Part shown: positions 9,264 to 17,704 of the stretch, piece after piece
How the letters are laid out: each line of letters starts with the position of its first letter
Numbering within the stretch: position 1 is the first letter of the stretch
DNA from: Bacillus sp. OK048
GTDB taxonomy: Bacteria; Bacillota; Bacilli; Bacillales; Cytobacillaceae
NCBI RefSeq assembly: GCF_900103525.1
Contig: NZ_FNHN01000002.1
Span: forward strand, 62,001-126,000
Reading direction: 5' to 3'
Length of the DNA: 64,000 nt
Notes under the pieces: model-generated
What the model was told of the DNA's origin: nothing
Database searches by the model: none
The model's input: only the letters and a program-made list of their open reading frames with translations
Program-made: the position numbers and the translations under genes

Positions 9264-9950
9264 TTATTTCTCACCGCCAAATTTATAGCCAGCTTTCATT
9301 ACCGTCACAATATATTTAGGATTCTTGGTATCACTTTCTATTTTTTTACGAATATTTTTTATGTGGACATCAATTGTTCGATCGTATCCGCTAAAATCTG
9401 CTCCAAAGATTTTATCTATTAATTGTTCTCTCGATAATACACTTCCTTTTGCTGTAACAAGTCCACATAATATATCAAACTCATTCGGTGTAAACGGTAT
9501 TACTTGTCCATGAACTTTTACAGCTCTTTTATCACAATCAATCTGTAAATGGCCATCATTAAAAATAATCTTTGATGATGGAAAATTAGCGCTTAATCTT
9601 CTAAATAAAGCATTTACTCTAGCCGTGAGTTCTCTTGGGCTGAAGGGCTTAATTAAATACTCATCTGCACCAATATTTAAACCCTCTATTTTGTCATTTA
9701 ATGACCCCTTTGCTGTCAGCATAAAAATGTGGACATCAGAGGTTTGGCGGATTATTTTACATACCTCTTCACCGCTTATATCTGGGAGCATTAAATCAAG
9801 TATGATTAACTTAAAATCTGCTGTATTAAAAATATCTAACCCTTTTAGACCATTTGCCGCACAATGAACTTTATATCCTTCTTTTTCCAAATAACCTTTA
9901 ATAACAGTTGCTACACTTGCCTCATCTTCAATTAGTAAAATATGATTCAT
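9264..9950 (-). CDS. OmpR-family response regulator
   Basis: 228 residues. Receiver domain (1-115) with acidic pocket Glu8/Asp9, phospho-acceptor Asp52 (LIILDLMLPD), Thr about 78 and Lys about 101 (IKPF); winged-helix DNA-binding domain (about 130-226) with the usual DRTIDVHIKNIRKKI recognition helix. First gene of a two-gene operon with the histidine kinase. Targets are unknown; the neighbouring copper genes are candidates. Confidence 0.93.
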   Translation of the reverse strand: MNHILLIEDEASVATVIKGYLEKEGYKVHCAANGLKGLDIFNTADFKLIILDLMLPDISGEEVCKIIRQTSDVHIFMLTAKGSLNDKIEGLNIGADEYLIKPFSPRELTARVNALFRRLSANFPSSKIIFNDGHLQIDCDKRAVKVHGQVIPFTPNEFDILCGLVTAKGSVLSREQLIDKIFGADFSGYDRTIDVHIKNIRKKIESDTKNPKYIVTVMKAGYKFGGEK

Positions 9951-9976
9951 GATCGTTCACCCTGCTCACTATTTTT

Positions 9977-10174
9977 TAATTGTTGGCTGTGTTAAATTGG
10001 GCTGTTGATTTACGCTCCAGGCACTTCGCTTTCCGCAGGCGTTGCGGCGAGCCTCCTCGGCGCAAGCGCCTGTGGGGTCTCACCTGCTCCGTACTCCTGC
10101 AGGAGTCTTCGTGCCTTCCGCGCAAATCAACAGGTGCATATATCAACATTTAGCTTTAACACAGCCTAATTGTT
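9977..10174. mobile_element. 182-bp MITE with 12-bp TIRs and 8-bp target duplication
   Basis: Perfect 12-bp terminal inverted repeats GGCTGTGTTAAA (9985-9996) and TTTAACACAGCC (10155-10166), flanked by the direct repeat TAATTGTT at 9977-9984 and 10167-10174. A second pair of inverted arms (TGTTGATTT at 10003-10011, AAATCAACA at 10124-10132) and a GC-rich centre (10030-10120), with sequence of a kind abundant in Bacillus genomes, lie inside. There is no ORF, so it must be moved by a transposase elsewhere. The 8-bp duplication and GGCTGTGT-type ends would suit an IS256-family enzyme. It sits between the copA terminator and the response-regulator promoter. Confidence 0.88.
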
Positions 10175-10214
10175 TGTAAAATAAGTATACTAGCTGAACA
10201 TAGTGTAAAATATG

Positions 10215-10246
10215 AAAAAGGCTGACAATTATGTGTCAGCCTTTTT
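10215..10246 (-). terminator. terminator of copA
   Basis: Stem AAAAAGGCTGACA / TGTCAGCCTTTTT with loop ATTATG, about 20 bp past the copA stop codon; it has T runs in both directions. Confidence 0.9.
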
Positions 10247-10268
10247 GTATTCCTAAGAAGTTTCACAT

Positions 10269-12683
10269 CTAAAGTTTTACTTTTTGTAATCGTAAGGCAT
10301 TTAGGACAACTGAAACGGAACTGAATGCCATCGCAGCTCCGGCAAGCCAAGGGGCTAAGAAACCAAGCGCAGCTACTGGTATTCCGAGCGAATTATAAGC
10401 TAGTGCCCAGAAAAGATTTTGTTTAATGTTCGTTATCGTTTTCTTACTCATGAATATAGCGTCGGCAATACTATTTAAATCACCACGAATGAGGGTAATA
10501 TCAGCTGCTTCCATTGCTACATCCGTTCCGGTACCAATTGCCATCCCAATGTCTGCAATCGCAAGTGCTGGGGCGTCATTTATTCCATCACCAACCATTG
10601 CAACTTTCTTCCCTTGTGCCTGTAGTTTCTTAATTTCCTCTGCTTTTCCCTCTGGAAGAACTTCAGCAATTACATGATCAATACCAGCTTGCTTTGCAAT
10701 CGCTAAGGCAGTTTGTTGATTATCGCCTGTAATCATAATACACTCGAGTCCCATATTTTTAAGGCGGCTAATCGCCATTTTTGACGTTTCCTTTATGGTG
10801 TCAGCAACAGCAACTGTACCAGCATATTGACCATCAACAGCGGCGAGCATCGCTGTTTTCCCTACCTTTTCCCATTCATCCATTTGTGCAAGAGCACCAG
10901 CCACCTGCACATCATACTTATTCATTAATTTTCTTGTACCAACTAATAATTCTTTACCATCGACCATTGCTCTAATACCGAAACCAGGAATGGCTTCAAA
11001 TTCAGTAACATTCTTCAAAGGAATCCCTTTTTCATTTATACCTTGAACAATTGCTTGCGCGAGAGGATGCTCTGATTGTTTCTCAGCAGAGCCCACTAAT
11101 GACAAGAATTCTTCCTCTGAAAGTAGGTCATTAGTAGAAATATCTGTTAATACAGGTGTTCCATTCGTGACTGTACCGGTTTTATCCAATACAACAGTGG
11201 TAATTCGATGGGTCATTTCTAAATGTTCTCCACCTTTAAAAAGAATCCCAAATTCTGCAGCCCGACCTGAACCCGCCATGATAGAGGTAGGAGTTGCCAG
11301 CCCAAGCGCACATGGACAGGCAATCACGAGGACAGCTATCATTTTTTCTAAAGCTTCAGCAAAATCTCCAGGTGCCACCCATACATACCAAATAATAAAA
11401 GCGATAACAGCAATCCCAACAACGATTGGAACAAAAATTCCAGATATCTTATCGGCTAGGCGCTGAATAGGGGCCTTCGAACCTTGTGCCTCTTCGACCA
11501 CCTTAATGATTTGCGCAAGTGCAGTGTCCCTTCCAACCCTCTTTGCCTCAACCTTTAGGAAACCATTTTTGTTAAGTGTTGCACCGATTACTTCATCACC
11601 GATACTCTTATCAACAGGGACACTTTCTCCTGTAAGCATTGATTCATCAATGGCTGAATTTCCTTCGATAATTTTTCCGTCCACTGGAATTTTTTCTCCA
11701 GGCTTAATATAAAGGACATCACCAACAATAACCTCTTCAAGCGGGATTTCTTGTTCTAGCCCGTTTCTTTCCACCGTTGCGGTCTTAGCTTGCAGCCCCA
11801 TTAATTTTTTAATTGCTTCTGACGAACGACCTTTTGCTTTTGCTTCAAAAAGCTTCCCTAAGATGATTAATGTAATAAGGACTGCACTGGTCTCATAATA
11901 AAGTTCAAGTGAATGTGTCTCGATTGAAAGCGACATAATGGATAAATATAAACTGTAAAAAAAGGCTGCAGATGTACCTAGAGCAACAAGAACATCCATA
12001 TTGGCACTTTTATTTTTTAATGCTTTATAAGCACCGATATAGAACTGACCGCCGATTATAAACTGAACGGGAGTAGCCAAAGCCAACTGAAACCAAGGAT
12101 TCATAAATATCTCGGGTACCCATATGAATGAAGTAAATGAAAAGTGTCCGAACATTGCCCACAATAATGGAAGGGAAAGAATCGCAGAATAGATAAACTT
12201 TTTCGTTTGCCTTTTTATTTCCTTCTGACGATGGTCGCTTGTTTCTTTTGCGTCTTCCTTAACATGGGCACCATAACCAAGGTTTTCCACTTTTTTAATA
12301 ATGTCATTAGTGGTTAAGGCTGAACCATTGTACTCAACCGTTGCTTTCTCAAGTGCTAGATTCACATTGGCCTTAACTACACCTTCTAATTTATTTAAGC
12401 CTTTTTCTATTCTTGTGGAACAGGCTGCGCAGGTCATCCCGGTGATATCAAACTCTGCCTTTTCCGTAACCACTTCATAGCCTAGATCCCTAATTTTCTT
12501 TTCAATATCTTCAACCTTAAGTTTTTCTGGATTGTATTTTATTGCTGATTTTTCAAGAGCTAAATTGACGGTTGCTGTTTCTATACCTTCTAATTTATTT
12601 AATCCCTTTTCAATTCTTGTTGCACAAGCAGCACAAGTCATTCCAGAGATTTGCAGATTGGTTTCTTTTAAACTTTGAGCCAT
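10269..12683 (-). CDS. copA: copper-exporting P1B-type ATPase CopA
   Basis: 804 residues. Two N-terminal HMA domains, each with GMTCAAC (first at about 11-17, second at about 79-85), eight expected membrane helices with the copper-selective CPC motif (IACPCALGLATPTS), phosphorylation site DKTGT, nucleotide-binding HP motif (SEHPLAQA), GDGINDAP, and the helix 7-8 motifs YN and MAFSSVSVVLNALRL. It exports Cu(I) from the cytoplasm. An in-frame GTG at 12692 lies inside the Shine-Dalgarno AGGGGGTGG, so the ATG at 12683 is chosen. A CsoR-type operator lies 15 bp upstream. Unlike B. subtilis, copA and copZ each have their own box and a terminator between them. Confidence 0.97.
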   Translation of the reverse strand: MAQSLKETNLQISGMTCAACATRIEKGLNKLEGIETATVNLALEKSAIKYNPEKLKVEDIEKKIRDLGYEVVTEKAEFDITGMTCAACSTRIEKGLNKLEGVVKANVNLALEKATVEYNGSALTTNDIIKKVENLGYGAHVKEDAKETSDHRQKEIKRQTKKFIYSAILSLPLLWAMFGHFSFTSFIWVPEIFMNPWFQLALATPVQFIIGGQFYIGAYKALKNKSANMDVLVALGTSAAFFYSLYLSIMSLSIETHSLELYYETSAVLITLIILGKLFEAKAKGRSSEAIKKLMGLQAKTATVERNGLEQEIPLEEVIVGDVLYIKPGEKIPVDGKIIEGNSAIDESMLTGESVPVDKSIGDEVIGATLNKNGFLKVEAKRVGRDTALAQIIKVVEEAQGSKAPIQRLADKISGIFVPIVVGIAVIAFIIWYVWVAPGDFAEALEKMIAVLVIACPCALGLATPTSIMAGSGRAAEFGILFKGGEHLEMTHRITTVVLDKTGTVTNGTPVLTDISTNDLLSEEEFLSLVGSAEKQSEHPLAQAIVQGINEKGIPLKNVTEFEAIPGFGIRAMVDGKELLVGTRKLMNKYDVQVAGALAQMDEWEKVGKTAMLAAVDGQYAGTVAVADTIKETSKMAISRLKNMGLECIMITGDNQQTALAIAKQAGIDHVIAEVLPEGKAEEIKKLQAQGKKVAMVGDGINDAPALAIADIGMAIGTGTDVAMEAADITLIRGDLNSIADAIFMSKKTITNIKQNLFWALAYNSLGIPVAALGFLAPWLAGAAMAFSSVSVVLNALRLQKVKL

Positions 12684-12697
12684 AAAAGCCACCCCCT

Positions 12698-12714
12698 ATA
12701 CCCCACGTGGGTAT
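12698..12714. promoter_or_regulatory. CsoR-type operator of copA
   Basis: ATACCC-CACGT-GGGTAT, a perfect 6-bp inverted repeat with a 5-bp centre, as in copper-sensing CsoR sites (TACCC...GGGTA). It ends 15 bp before the copA ATG, so bound repressor would block transcription and Cu(I) would relieve it. No csoR gene is in the window. Confidence 0.8.
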
Positions 12715-12726
12715 GTTTTTTTGTAA

Positions 12727-12756
12727 AAAGAACGTGCTACTCATTAGCACGTGTCA
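12727..12756 (-). terminator. terminator of copZ
   Basis: Stem ACGTGCT / AGCACGT (12731-12737 and 12746-12752) with an eight-base loop, followed on the reverse strand by CTTTTTAC. It separates copZ from copA. Confidence 0.65.
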
Positions 12757-12762
12757 TTCATA

Positions 12763-12969
12763 TTACTTTACATCGTAACCTTGATCATCAATTGTTTCTT
12801 TAATTTTATCGAGCGTTACCTCTTGAGTGTTAAATTCAACATCCACTGTCTTGGCTTTTAAATTAACTTTTACAGTGCTAACACCGTTCAGTTCACCAAC
12901 ACTTCCTTCAACTGCTTTTACACAATGATCGCATGACATACCTTGAACGTTTAATGTTACCTTTTCCAT
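12763..12969 (-). CDS. copZ: copper chaperone CopZ
   Basis: 68-residue single HMA domain with GMSCDHC (Cys13, Cys16) and the beta-alpha-beta-beta-alpha-beta pattern ending in IDDQGYDVK. It carries Cu(I) to CopA and is the usual partner of that pump. Start ATG preceded by GAAAGGGTG. A CsoR-type box lies about 70 bp upstream. Confidence 0.96.
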   Translation of the reverse strand: MEKVTLNVQGMSCDHCVKAVEGSVGELNGVSTVKVNLKAKTVDVEFNTQEVTLDKIKETIDDQGYDVK

Positions 12970-13040
12970 TTATATACACCCTTTCCTAATTAACTATATT
13001 ATCCTCATAATAGAGGTAAGATCTTCATCCTTATTTAACC

Positions 13041-13057
13041 ATACCCCCCTACCCTAT
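13041..13057. promoter_or_regulatory. CsoR-type operator of copZ
   Basis: ATACCCCCCTACCCTAT; on the reverse strand it reads ATAGGGTAGGGGGGTAT, close to the G-rich CsoR sites before copZA operons. It lies 72-88 bp upstream of the copZ ATG, at promoter distance. Confidence 0.7.
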
Positions 13058-13131
13058 GTAAAGTTCTTTTATAGGATTTTTTTTTTTTATTTTCCAACTT
13101 TCACATTTTGTTCATACTTCCATTTTTATCC

Positions 13132-13866
13132 TTAGAGTGACCAATAAGTCATGGAGTCCATTATACCGAGCAATAACATAATGATTCCCGATATCCTCTG
13201 GATTATGACACCGAATTTCCTTCCTTTTTTCATTAATAAACCCCCACCACCTAAGTACCAGATAATAAAAATAAATAGGATTAGCGGTAGGGCAGTTCCT
13301 AAAGCAAATATGGAAGGTAGTATAATTCCATATGAGTTAGACAACACAACTGGCATTAGAGTAACAAAGAACAGGATAAACATGGTTGGACAAAAAGCAA
13401 GTGAAAAACTAAAACCTAGCATGAATGATCCAAATGGGGTTTCCTTTTTGAACTCCTTGGAACCTTTAAATAAATTTATTGTTCCTTTAATTTTTATTAA
13501 TCCTAGCATATATAACCCAACAATAATTAATAACGGACCCATTATTTTGCGGACCCATGGAAAATAGTTTATGAGGTTATCTTGAATTTCTCTTCCTAAA
13601 ATCCAGACAAGCCCTCCTAATAACGAGAAGGCAGCGATTTTACCTAAAGTGAAAAAGATAACATCTTTCCAGACGATTTTTTCCTGGAAGGATCGGTTAC
13701 CGTATAGCGTTAATGCACTGATGTTACCGGTTAGTTGACATGGTGCCAGTGCTCCCACTAGTCCCAATAGTAAAGCAAAAACAACGGGCCATGATTCCAA
13801 GTTATTGGCAATGATAAAAAAAGGTTTGCTGACAAACGCACTAAACTGGCTTAATACGTTATACAT
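13132..13866 (-). CDS. CcdA/DsbD-like (SafE-type) membrane protein
   Basis: 244 residues with six or seven membrane segments. Two cysteine motifs at helix positions used by CcdA/DsbD_2 proteins are visible: GALAPCQLTGN (Cys about 43) and LAFCPTM (Cys about 154). Such proteins move reducing power or metals across the membrane for cytochrome c or copper-protein maturation. The neighbours (copZ, copA, the HMA-SafE fusion) and the cytochrome at the start of the window fit this. The same gene is partly duplicated at 42241-42600 as a fragment. A palindromic motif lies 43-58 bp upstream (13909-13924). Confidence 0.75.
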   Translation of the reverse strand: MYNVLSQFSAFVSKPFFIIANNLESWPVVFALLLGLVGALAPCQLTGNISALTLYGNRSFQEKIVWKDVIFFTLGKIAAFSLLGGLVWILGREIQDNLINYFPWVRKIMGPLLIIVGLYMLGLIKIKGTINLFKGSKEFKKETPFGSFMLGFSFSLAFCPTMFILFFVTLMPVVLSNSYGIILPSIFALGTALPLILFIFIIWYLGGGGLLMKKGRKFGVIIQRISGIIMLLLGIMDSMTYWSL

Positions 13867-13908
13867 AGGATCACCTGTATTCTAGTAAATACTGTTTTTG
13901 TTAATTAC

Positions 13909-13924
13909 TACTATATCAATAGTA
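13909..13924. promoter_or_regulatory. putative operator TACTAT-ATCA-ATAGTA
   Basis: A perfect 6-bp inverted repeat upstream of the CcdA-like gene. The flanks (TAATTACTAC before, CTCAGATTATATGAAG after) are kept in the duplicated copy at 42560-42595, and a short version is at 727-738. BlaI/MecI/CopY-type repressors bind TACTA...TAGTA palindromes, so such a regulator is a possibility only. Confidence 0.45.
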
Positions 13925-14007
13925 CTCAGATTATATGAAGATGGTATGTAGAGATTTTGACAATTTTGCAACATTCTTCTTTTAAAGTTGGATAGATAAT
14001 AAGGCAA

Positions 14008-14046
14008 AAATACCAGCTAGATTATGGAGCAAAGGAATCTAGCTGG
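14008..14046 (-). terminator. terminator of the acyl-CoA dehydrogenase operon
   Basis: 11-bp stem CCAGCTAGATT (14013-14023) with AATCTAGCTGG (14036-14046); on the reverse strand TATTTTTG follows. It lies 85 bp past the stop of the last gene in the operon. Confidence 0.65.
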
Positions 14047-14130
14047 TTATGTGGAAGTAATTCTTTAATTTAATGCCATTCAACATTATCATTTATAATA
14101 GTGTCCTAACTTTGATGTACCTTTTCTCAG

Positions 14131-15279
14131 TCATCCTAAAATGGTCCTTGCAACATTCTCAATAATGGTTTCTGCTTTTTGCAGGTTAACCCTTGCAATT
14201 CGTATTTCCTTGAACCATCGTTCAATTGGCAGGTCCCCTGCATACCCTGTACCACCATGAATTTGTAACATATCATCGATAACTTTTGCAGTCGTTTCCG
14301 TTGCATGAAGCTTCGCCATTTGCGCCACAAGCTCGAAATCGGATTCTTTGTTATCTGATCTTCTTGCAGCATTTTGAACCATTAATCTTGCGGACTGGAG
14401 ATTAATAACCGCTTTTCCAAGCATAGTACGAATGGACGGGAATTCAGCGAGAGGTTTACCTCTTGTAATTCTAATTTTGGCGAATTGCTTTCCATACTCA
14501 ATGGCTTTAGCAGCTACACCAATAGATTTTGCACCAAGTAAAATTTGTGCTTCTGCCAACCACTGCCTCATTAAGTCAGCACCTTTACCTACGGCACCAA
14601 TTCGTTGATTATCATTAACTCGATAGTTTTTTAATGAAATATTATATGTTGTTTGAACATCAATCAATACCGTTTCCTCTATCTCTAATTGGTCATCAAA
14701 TTCTAAAAGGAAAAGTGTCGGTTGGTTTTCTCCATTTTCTAATATACAATTTACAAGAACGACTCCAAATGCAGACTGTTCAAGGTTTTGGATGTATGTC
14801 TTTTTCCCATTGAGTATCCATTCATTACCATTTCTGACCGCTGAGCTGGTCAGTTTCTCAAGATAGTTATCCTCATGTTCTTCCCAAAGAGCAATAAAAC
14901 AACCCTTTCCTTCTTTAATAGCAGGTTTAACTAACCGTTCGATTTGCTCACTAGTACATTCCTCTAAGAAACGAGGAAATTCTCCTCCTAAGGCATCTCC
15001 AGCTGGATGGTATAGTCCTAGACGATGCTGTGAGGCTTCTTCAAGCAAAATTGCTCTTGCTAGTATAGATAAGCCAGCACCGCCCCATTCCTTTTTCGCT
15101 CCTAATGCTTGTAATCCCGAACTCTTTGCTTCTGTTTGCAGTCGGCTAACTACTTCTTCTGGCAATTTTTTTACATATTCACCTGGCGATAACTCTGCAG
15201 GTGCTACACTCTCTTTAATCAACGACTGTACAGTTTTTTTTAATAGTTGTAACTCTTTATCTACTAATAATTCAGACAT
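14131..15279 (-). CDS. acyl-CoA dehydrogenase family protein
   Basis: 382 residues, typical ACAD length. N-terminal helical domain, central beta domain (WEEHEDNY, TSSAVRNGNEWILNGKKTYIQN) and C-terminal helical domain with RITRGKPLAEFPSIRTMLGKAVINLQSARL and the flavin/substrate motif MLQIHGGTGYAGDLPIERWFKEIR. The catalytic Glu is expected near the C-terminus; the typical E of the YEGT loop is not obvious, so the catalytic base needs checking. The substrate is unknown. Third gene of an operon with a kinase-like protein and a second dehydrogenase. Confidence 0.85.
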   Translation of the reverse strand: MSELLVDKELQLLKKTVQSLIKESVAPAELSPGEYVKKLPEEVVSRLQTEAKSSGLQALGAKKEWGGAGLSILARAILLEEASQHRLGLYHPAGDALGGEFPRFLEECTSEQIERLVKPAIKEGKGCFIALWEEHEDNYLEKLTSSAVRNGNEWILNGKKTYIQNLEQSAFGVVLVNCILENGENQPTLFLLEFDDQLEIEETVLIDVQTTYNISLKNYRVNDNQRIGAVGKGADLMRQWLAEAQILLGAKSIGVAAKAIEYGKQFAKIRITRGKPLAEFPSIRTMLGKAVINLQSARLMVQNAARRSDNKESDFELVAQMAKLHATETTAKVIDDMLQIHGGTGYAGDLPIERWFKEIRIARVNLQKAETIIENVARTILG

Positions 15280-15300
15280 TATTATCCCTCCAAATGAGAC

Positions 15301-16353
15301 CTATTTTAAAATCTCTTTTCTCTGTGCCCTAGCAGCTTGTTCAAGCAGGTTCTTGATTCCAACATCTAACTTACTAAATCGAATATCCATTGCTTCGCCA
15401 ATTTTCCAACGATAATAGATTTGCTGGAGAATGACAGCGATTTTATAAAAAGCAAAGGTGAGGTAGTAATCAATATGCGTTAGATCTTGGCCGCTTTTCT
15501 TCGCATACATTTCTAGTAGTTCTTTTCTTGAAACAAAACCAGGTTTTGTCGTTACCGACGTCAGTCCTGTTTCTTCTTCCCCCGGTTCCGTCCAATAGGC
15601 TAATGTAGCCCCAAGATCGGTTAAGGGATCACCAATCGTACTTAATTCCCAATCAAAAACACCAATTACCTCACCCGGATTTGTAGCCGAAAACATCATG
15701 TTATTCAGCTTAAAATCATTATGAACAATCGTTGGTGCCGGTGATGGGGGGATATTGTCAATGAGCCATTTCTCTAATGATTCAACCTCGAGGATATCAT
15801 TTGTTTTTGCATTATGGAACCTTTTAATCCATCCATGTACCTGTCTGCTTAAATATCCGTCCGGATATCCGAAATTAATTAAACCTGCAGCTTCATAATC
15901 AATCGCATGTAATTTGACTAAGGTATCTACCACAGCATTTGAAACAAGAACCCCCGTATCTGCCCGATCTTCAAACTCCTTGGGTAGTGAATTGTCGAGA
16001 ACAACACCCTCTATTTTCTCCATCACATAGAAGTGTCGGTCCATAACACTTGGATCCTCACAGTATAGAAAAGGCTTAGGTGCGAGTGGGAATACCCGAT
16101 GAATCTTTTCTAATATCTCACATTCTCTTTTCATGTCATGTGCCTTTGGTGGTATGGGACCAAACGGAGGTCGCCTTAAAACCGCTTGCCAATCTCCAAT
16201 CGAGATAAAGTAGGTTAAATTTGAGTAACCTGCAGAAAATTGCTTTACCTGTAGTGCCTCATCAGATAGCCCGGATATTTGCTGATGAATATATTCTTTA
16301 ATGGTTAACCAGTTAATATCATTAACTTTTTTAGGTAACTGTTGTTGGCTCAT
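15301..16353 (-). CDS. APH-family phosphotransferase (ACAD10/11-type kinase)
   Basis: 350 residues. Aminoglycoside-phosphotransferase fold: AVLRRPPFGPIPPKAHDMKRE nucleotide-binding segment, catalytic IVHNDFKLNNMMF (HxDxxxxN) and GVFDWELSTIGDPLTDLGATLAYW (metal Asp). In eukaryotes and many bacteria this kinase is fused or adjacent to acyl-CoA dehydrogenases (ACAD10/11), where it phosphorylates 4-hydroxyacyl-CoAs so that the dehydrogenase can process them. The same pairing is seen here, so a 4-hydroxy acid catabolic role is likely. It overlaps the next upstream gene by 23 bp. Confidence 0.85.
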   Translation of the reverse strand: MSQQQLPKKVNDINWLTIKEYIHQQISGLSDEALQVKQFSAGYSNLTYFISIGDWQAVLRRPPFGPIPPKAHDMKRECEILEKIHRVFPLAPKPFLYCEDPSVMDRHFYVMEKIEGVVLDNSLPKEFEDRADTGVLVSNAVVDTLVKLHAIDYEAAGLINFGYPDGYLSRQVHGWIKRFHNAKTNDILEVESLEKWLIDNIPPSPAPTIVHNDFKLNNMMFSATNPGEVIGVFDWELSTIGDPLTDLGATLAYWTEPGEEETGLTSVTTKPGFVSRKELLEMYAKKSGQDLTHIDYYLTFAFYKIAVILQQIYYRWKIGEAMDIRFSKLDVGIKNLLEQAARAQRKEILK

Positions 16354-17542
16354 GCAATCTCTCCTTTAACTGGAAATCTTTTAAGACTTGACGTGCTACA
16401 ACCATCCGGTGCACTTCATCAGCACCATCGTAGATTCTTGCTGCCCTTGCTTCCCGAAGCAGACCCTCAAGTGGTGTGTTCGAACTTACCCCATACATAC
16501 CTAAAGTCTGAATCGCACGATCAAGGACGTTGTTTAACATATGAGCACCGTAAAGTTTGATGAGCGAAACTTCCTTACGAGCTTGATCACCCTGATCCAT
16601 TTTCCAAGCTGCCTGAAGGGTTAATAATCTGGAAGCTTGAATTTCAGCTTCTGAATCGGCGATATAATTTTGAATGGTTTGTGAGTCAGCAAGTGTTTTC
16701 TCACCATCCTTTTTGGTTAACGAATAAGCAATCATTTCATTCAATGAACGACGTGCGACACCAAGCCAGCGCATGGCATGGGTGATTCTGCCTGGGCCTA
16801 ATCGCAATTGTGCCAGTTTAAATCCTTCGCCTCGATTGCCTAGCAAATTTTTCCCTGGAATTCGGCAATTATTAAAACGGACTTCACAGTGTCCGCCTGG
16901 ATAATGGTCACCCATGACAGGTACCTCGCGAACGATTTCAAAACCTGGGTTATCTGTTTCGACAATAAACAGGCTTGTACGATGGTAAGGGTCAGCATCC
17001 GGATCAGTTACAACCATCGCGATGGTAAAAGCTGCTCCCTCCGCACCTGTGGTATACCACTTATGGGCATTGATTACCCACTCATCTCCATCCTTTACTG
17101 CCGTTCCAAGCAGCGTTCTTGGGTCTGAGCCAGAAACCCCCGGCTCTGTCATCGCAAAACAGGAGCGAACATCGTAATTTGCCAATGGCTTTAAATATTT
17201 TTCCATTTGCTCTTCATTTGCTGCATGGACTAATATTTCTCCATTTCCCGCATCAGGAGCCATCGAACCAAAAACATATGGACCAATTGGACTTTGGCCA
17301 ATGACTTCAGAAAGCAAACCTAAGGACACGAATCCCATACCCATACCACCTAGTTCTTTAGGTAAGTGGCCTGCCCATAATCCTTTCTCCTTAACGATTT
17401 GTTGCAATGGCTTTAATATTTCCTCTGGCAACCCACGGTGTGGGACCATGTATTTTTCATTTGGATACACATACTTATTCATAATTTCCGTTGCTTGCTC
17501 AATCATCCTTTTTTGCTCTTCACTTTCAGTAAAATTAAACAC
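16331..17542 (-). CDS. acyl-CoA dehydrogenase, ACAD11-like
   Basis: 403 residues. Complete ACAD features: FAMTEPGVSGSDPRTL (FAD/substrate), EWVINAHKWYTTGAEGA, LRLGPGRITHAMRWLGVARRSLNEM and TLGMYGVSSNTPLEGLLREARAARIYDGADEVHRMVVAR. The C-terminal IYDGADEVHR corresponds to the YEGT-type loop of the family. Its 3' end overlaps the kinase gene by 23 bp, which indicates translational coupling and a joint pathway. First intact gene of the operon. Confidence 0.9.
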   Translation of the reverse strand: MFNFTESEEQKRMIEQATEIMNKYVYPNEKYMVPHRGLPEEILKPLQQIVKEKGLWAGHLPKELGGMGMGFVSLGLLSEVIGQSPIGPYVFGSMAPDAGNGEILVHAANEEQMEKYLKPLANYDVRSCFAMTEPGVSGSDPRTLLGTAVKDGDEWVINAHKWYTTGAEGAAFTIAMVVTDPDADPYHRTSLFIVETDNPGFEIVREVPVMGDHYPGGHCEVRFNNCRIPGKNLLGNRGEGFKLAQLRLGPGRITHAMRWLGVARRSLNEMIAYSLTKKDGEKTLADSQTIQNYIADSEAEIQASRLLTLQAAWKMDQGDQARKEVSLIKLYGAHMLNNVLDRAIQTLGMYGVSSNTPLEGLLREARAARIYDGADEVHRMVVARQVLKDFQLKERLHEPTTVT

Positions 17543-17704
17543 TATTAATCACTCCTATTGGAATTACGATAAATTTCAAAATAATAGTAAAGTAGAAAAT
17601 CGAGAGATAAATATTATTACTAGGTGAAGAATACACAATCTCTAATTTCAATTTTTCATTCATTTTTTGAAATAAAATATAAAACTTAGGCATGCCTCAA
17701 GCAC

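Noticed and set aside
10011-10140. Structured RNA or riboswitch before copA or the regulator genes
   Set aside because: The segment lies wholly inside the MITE with TIRs and target duplication, so mobile DNA is the simpler explanation.
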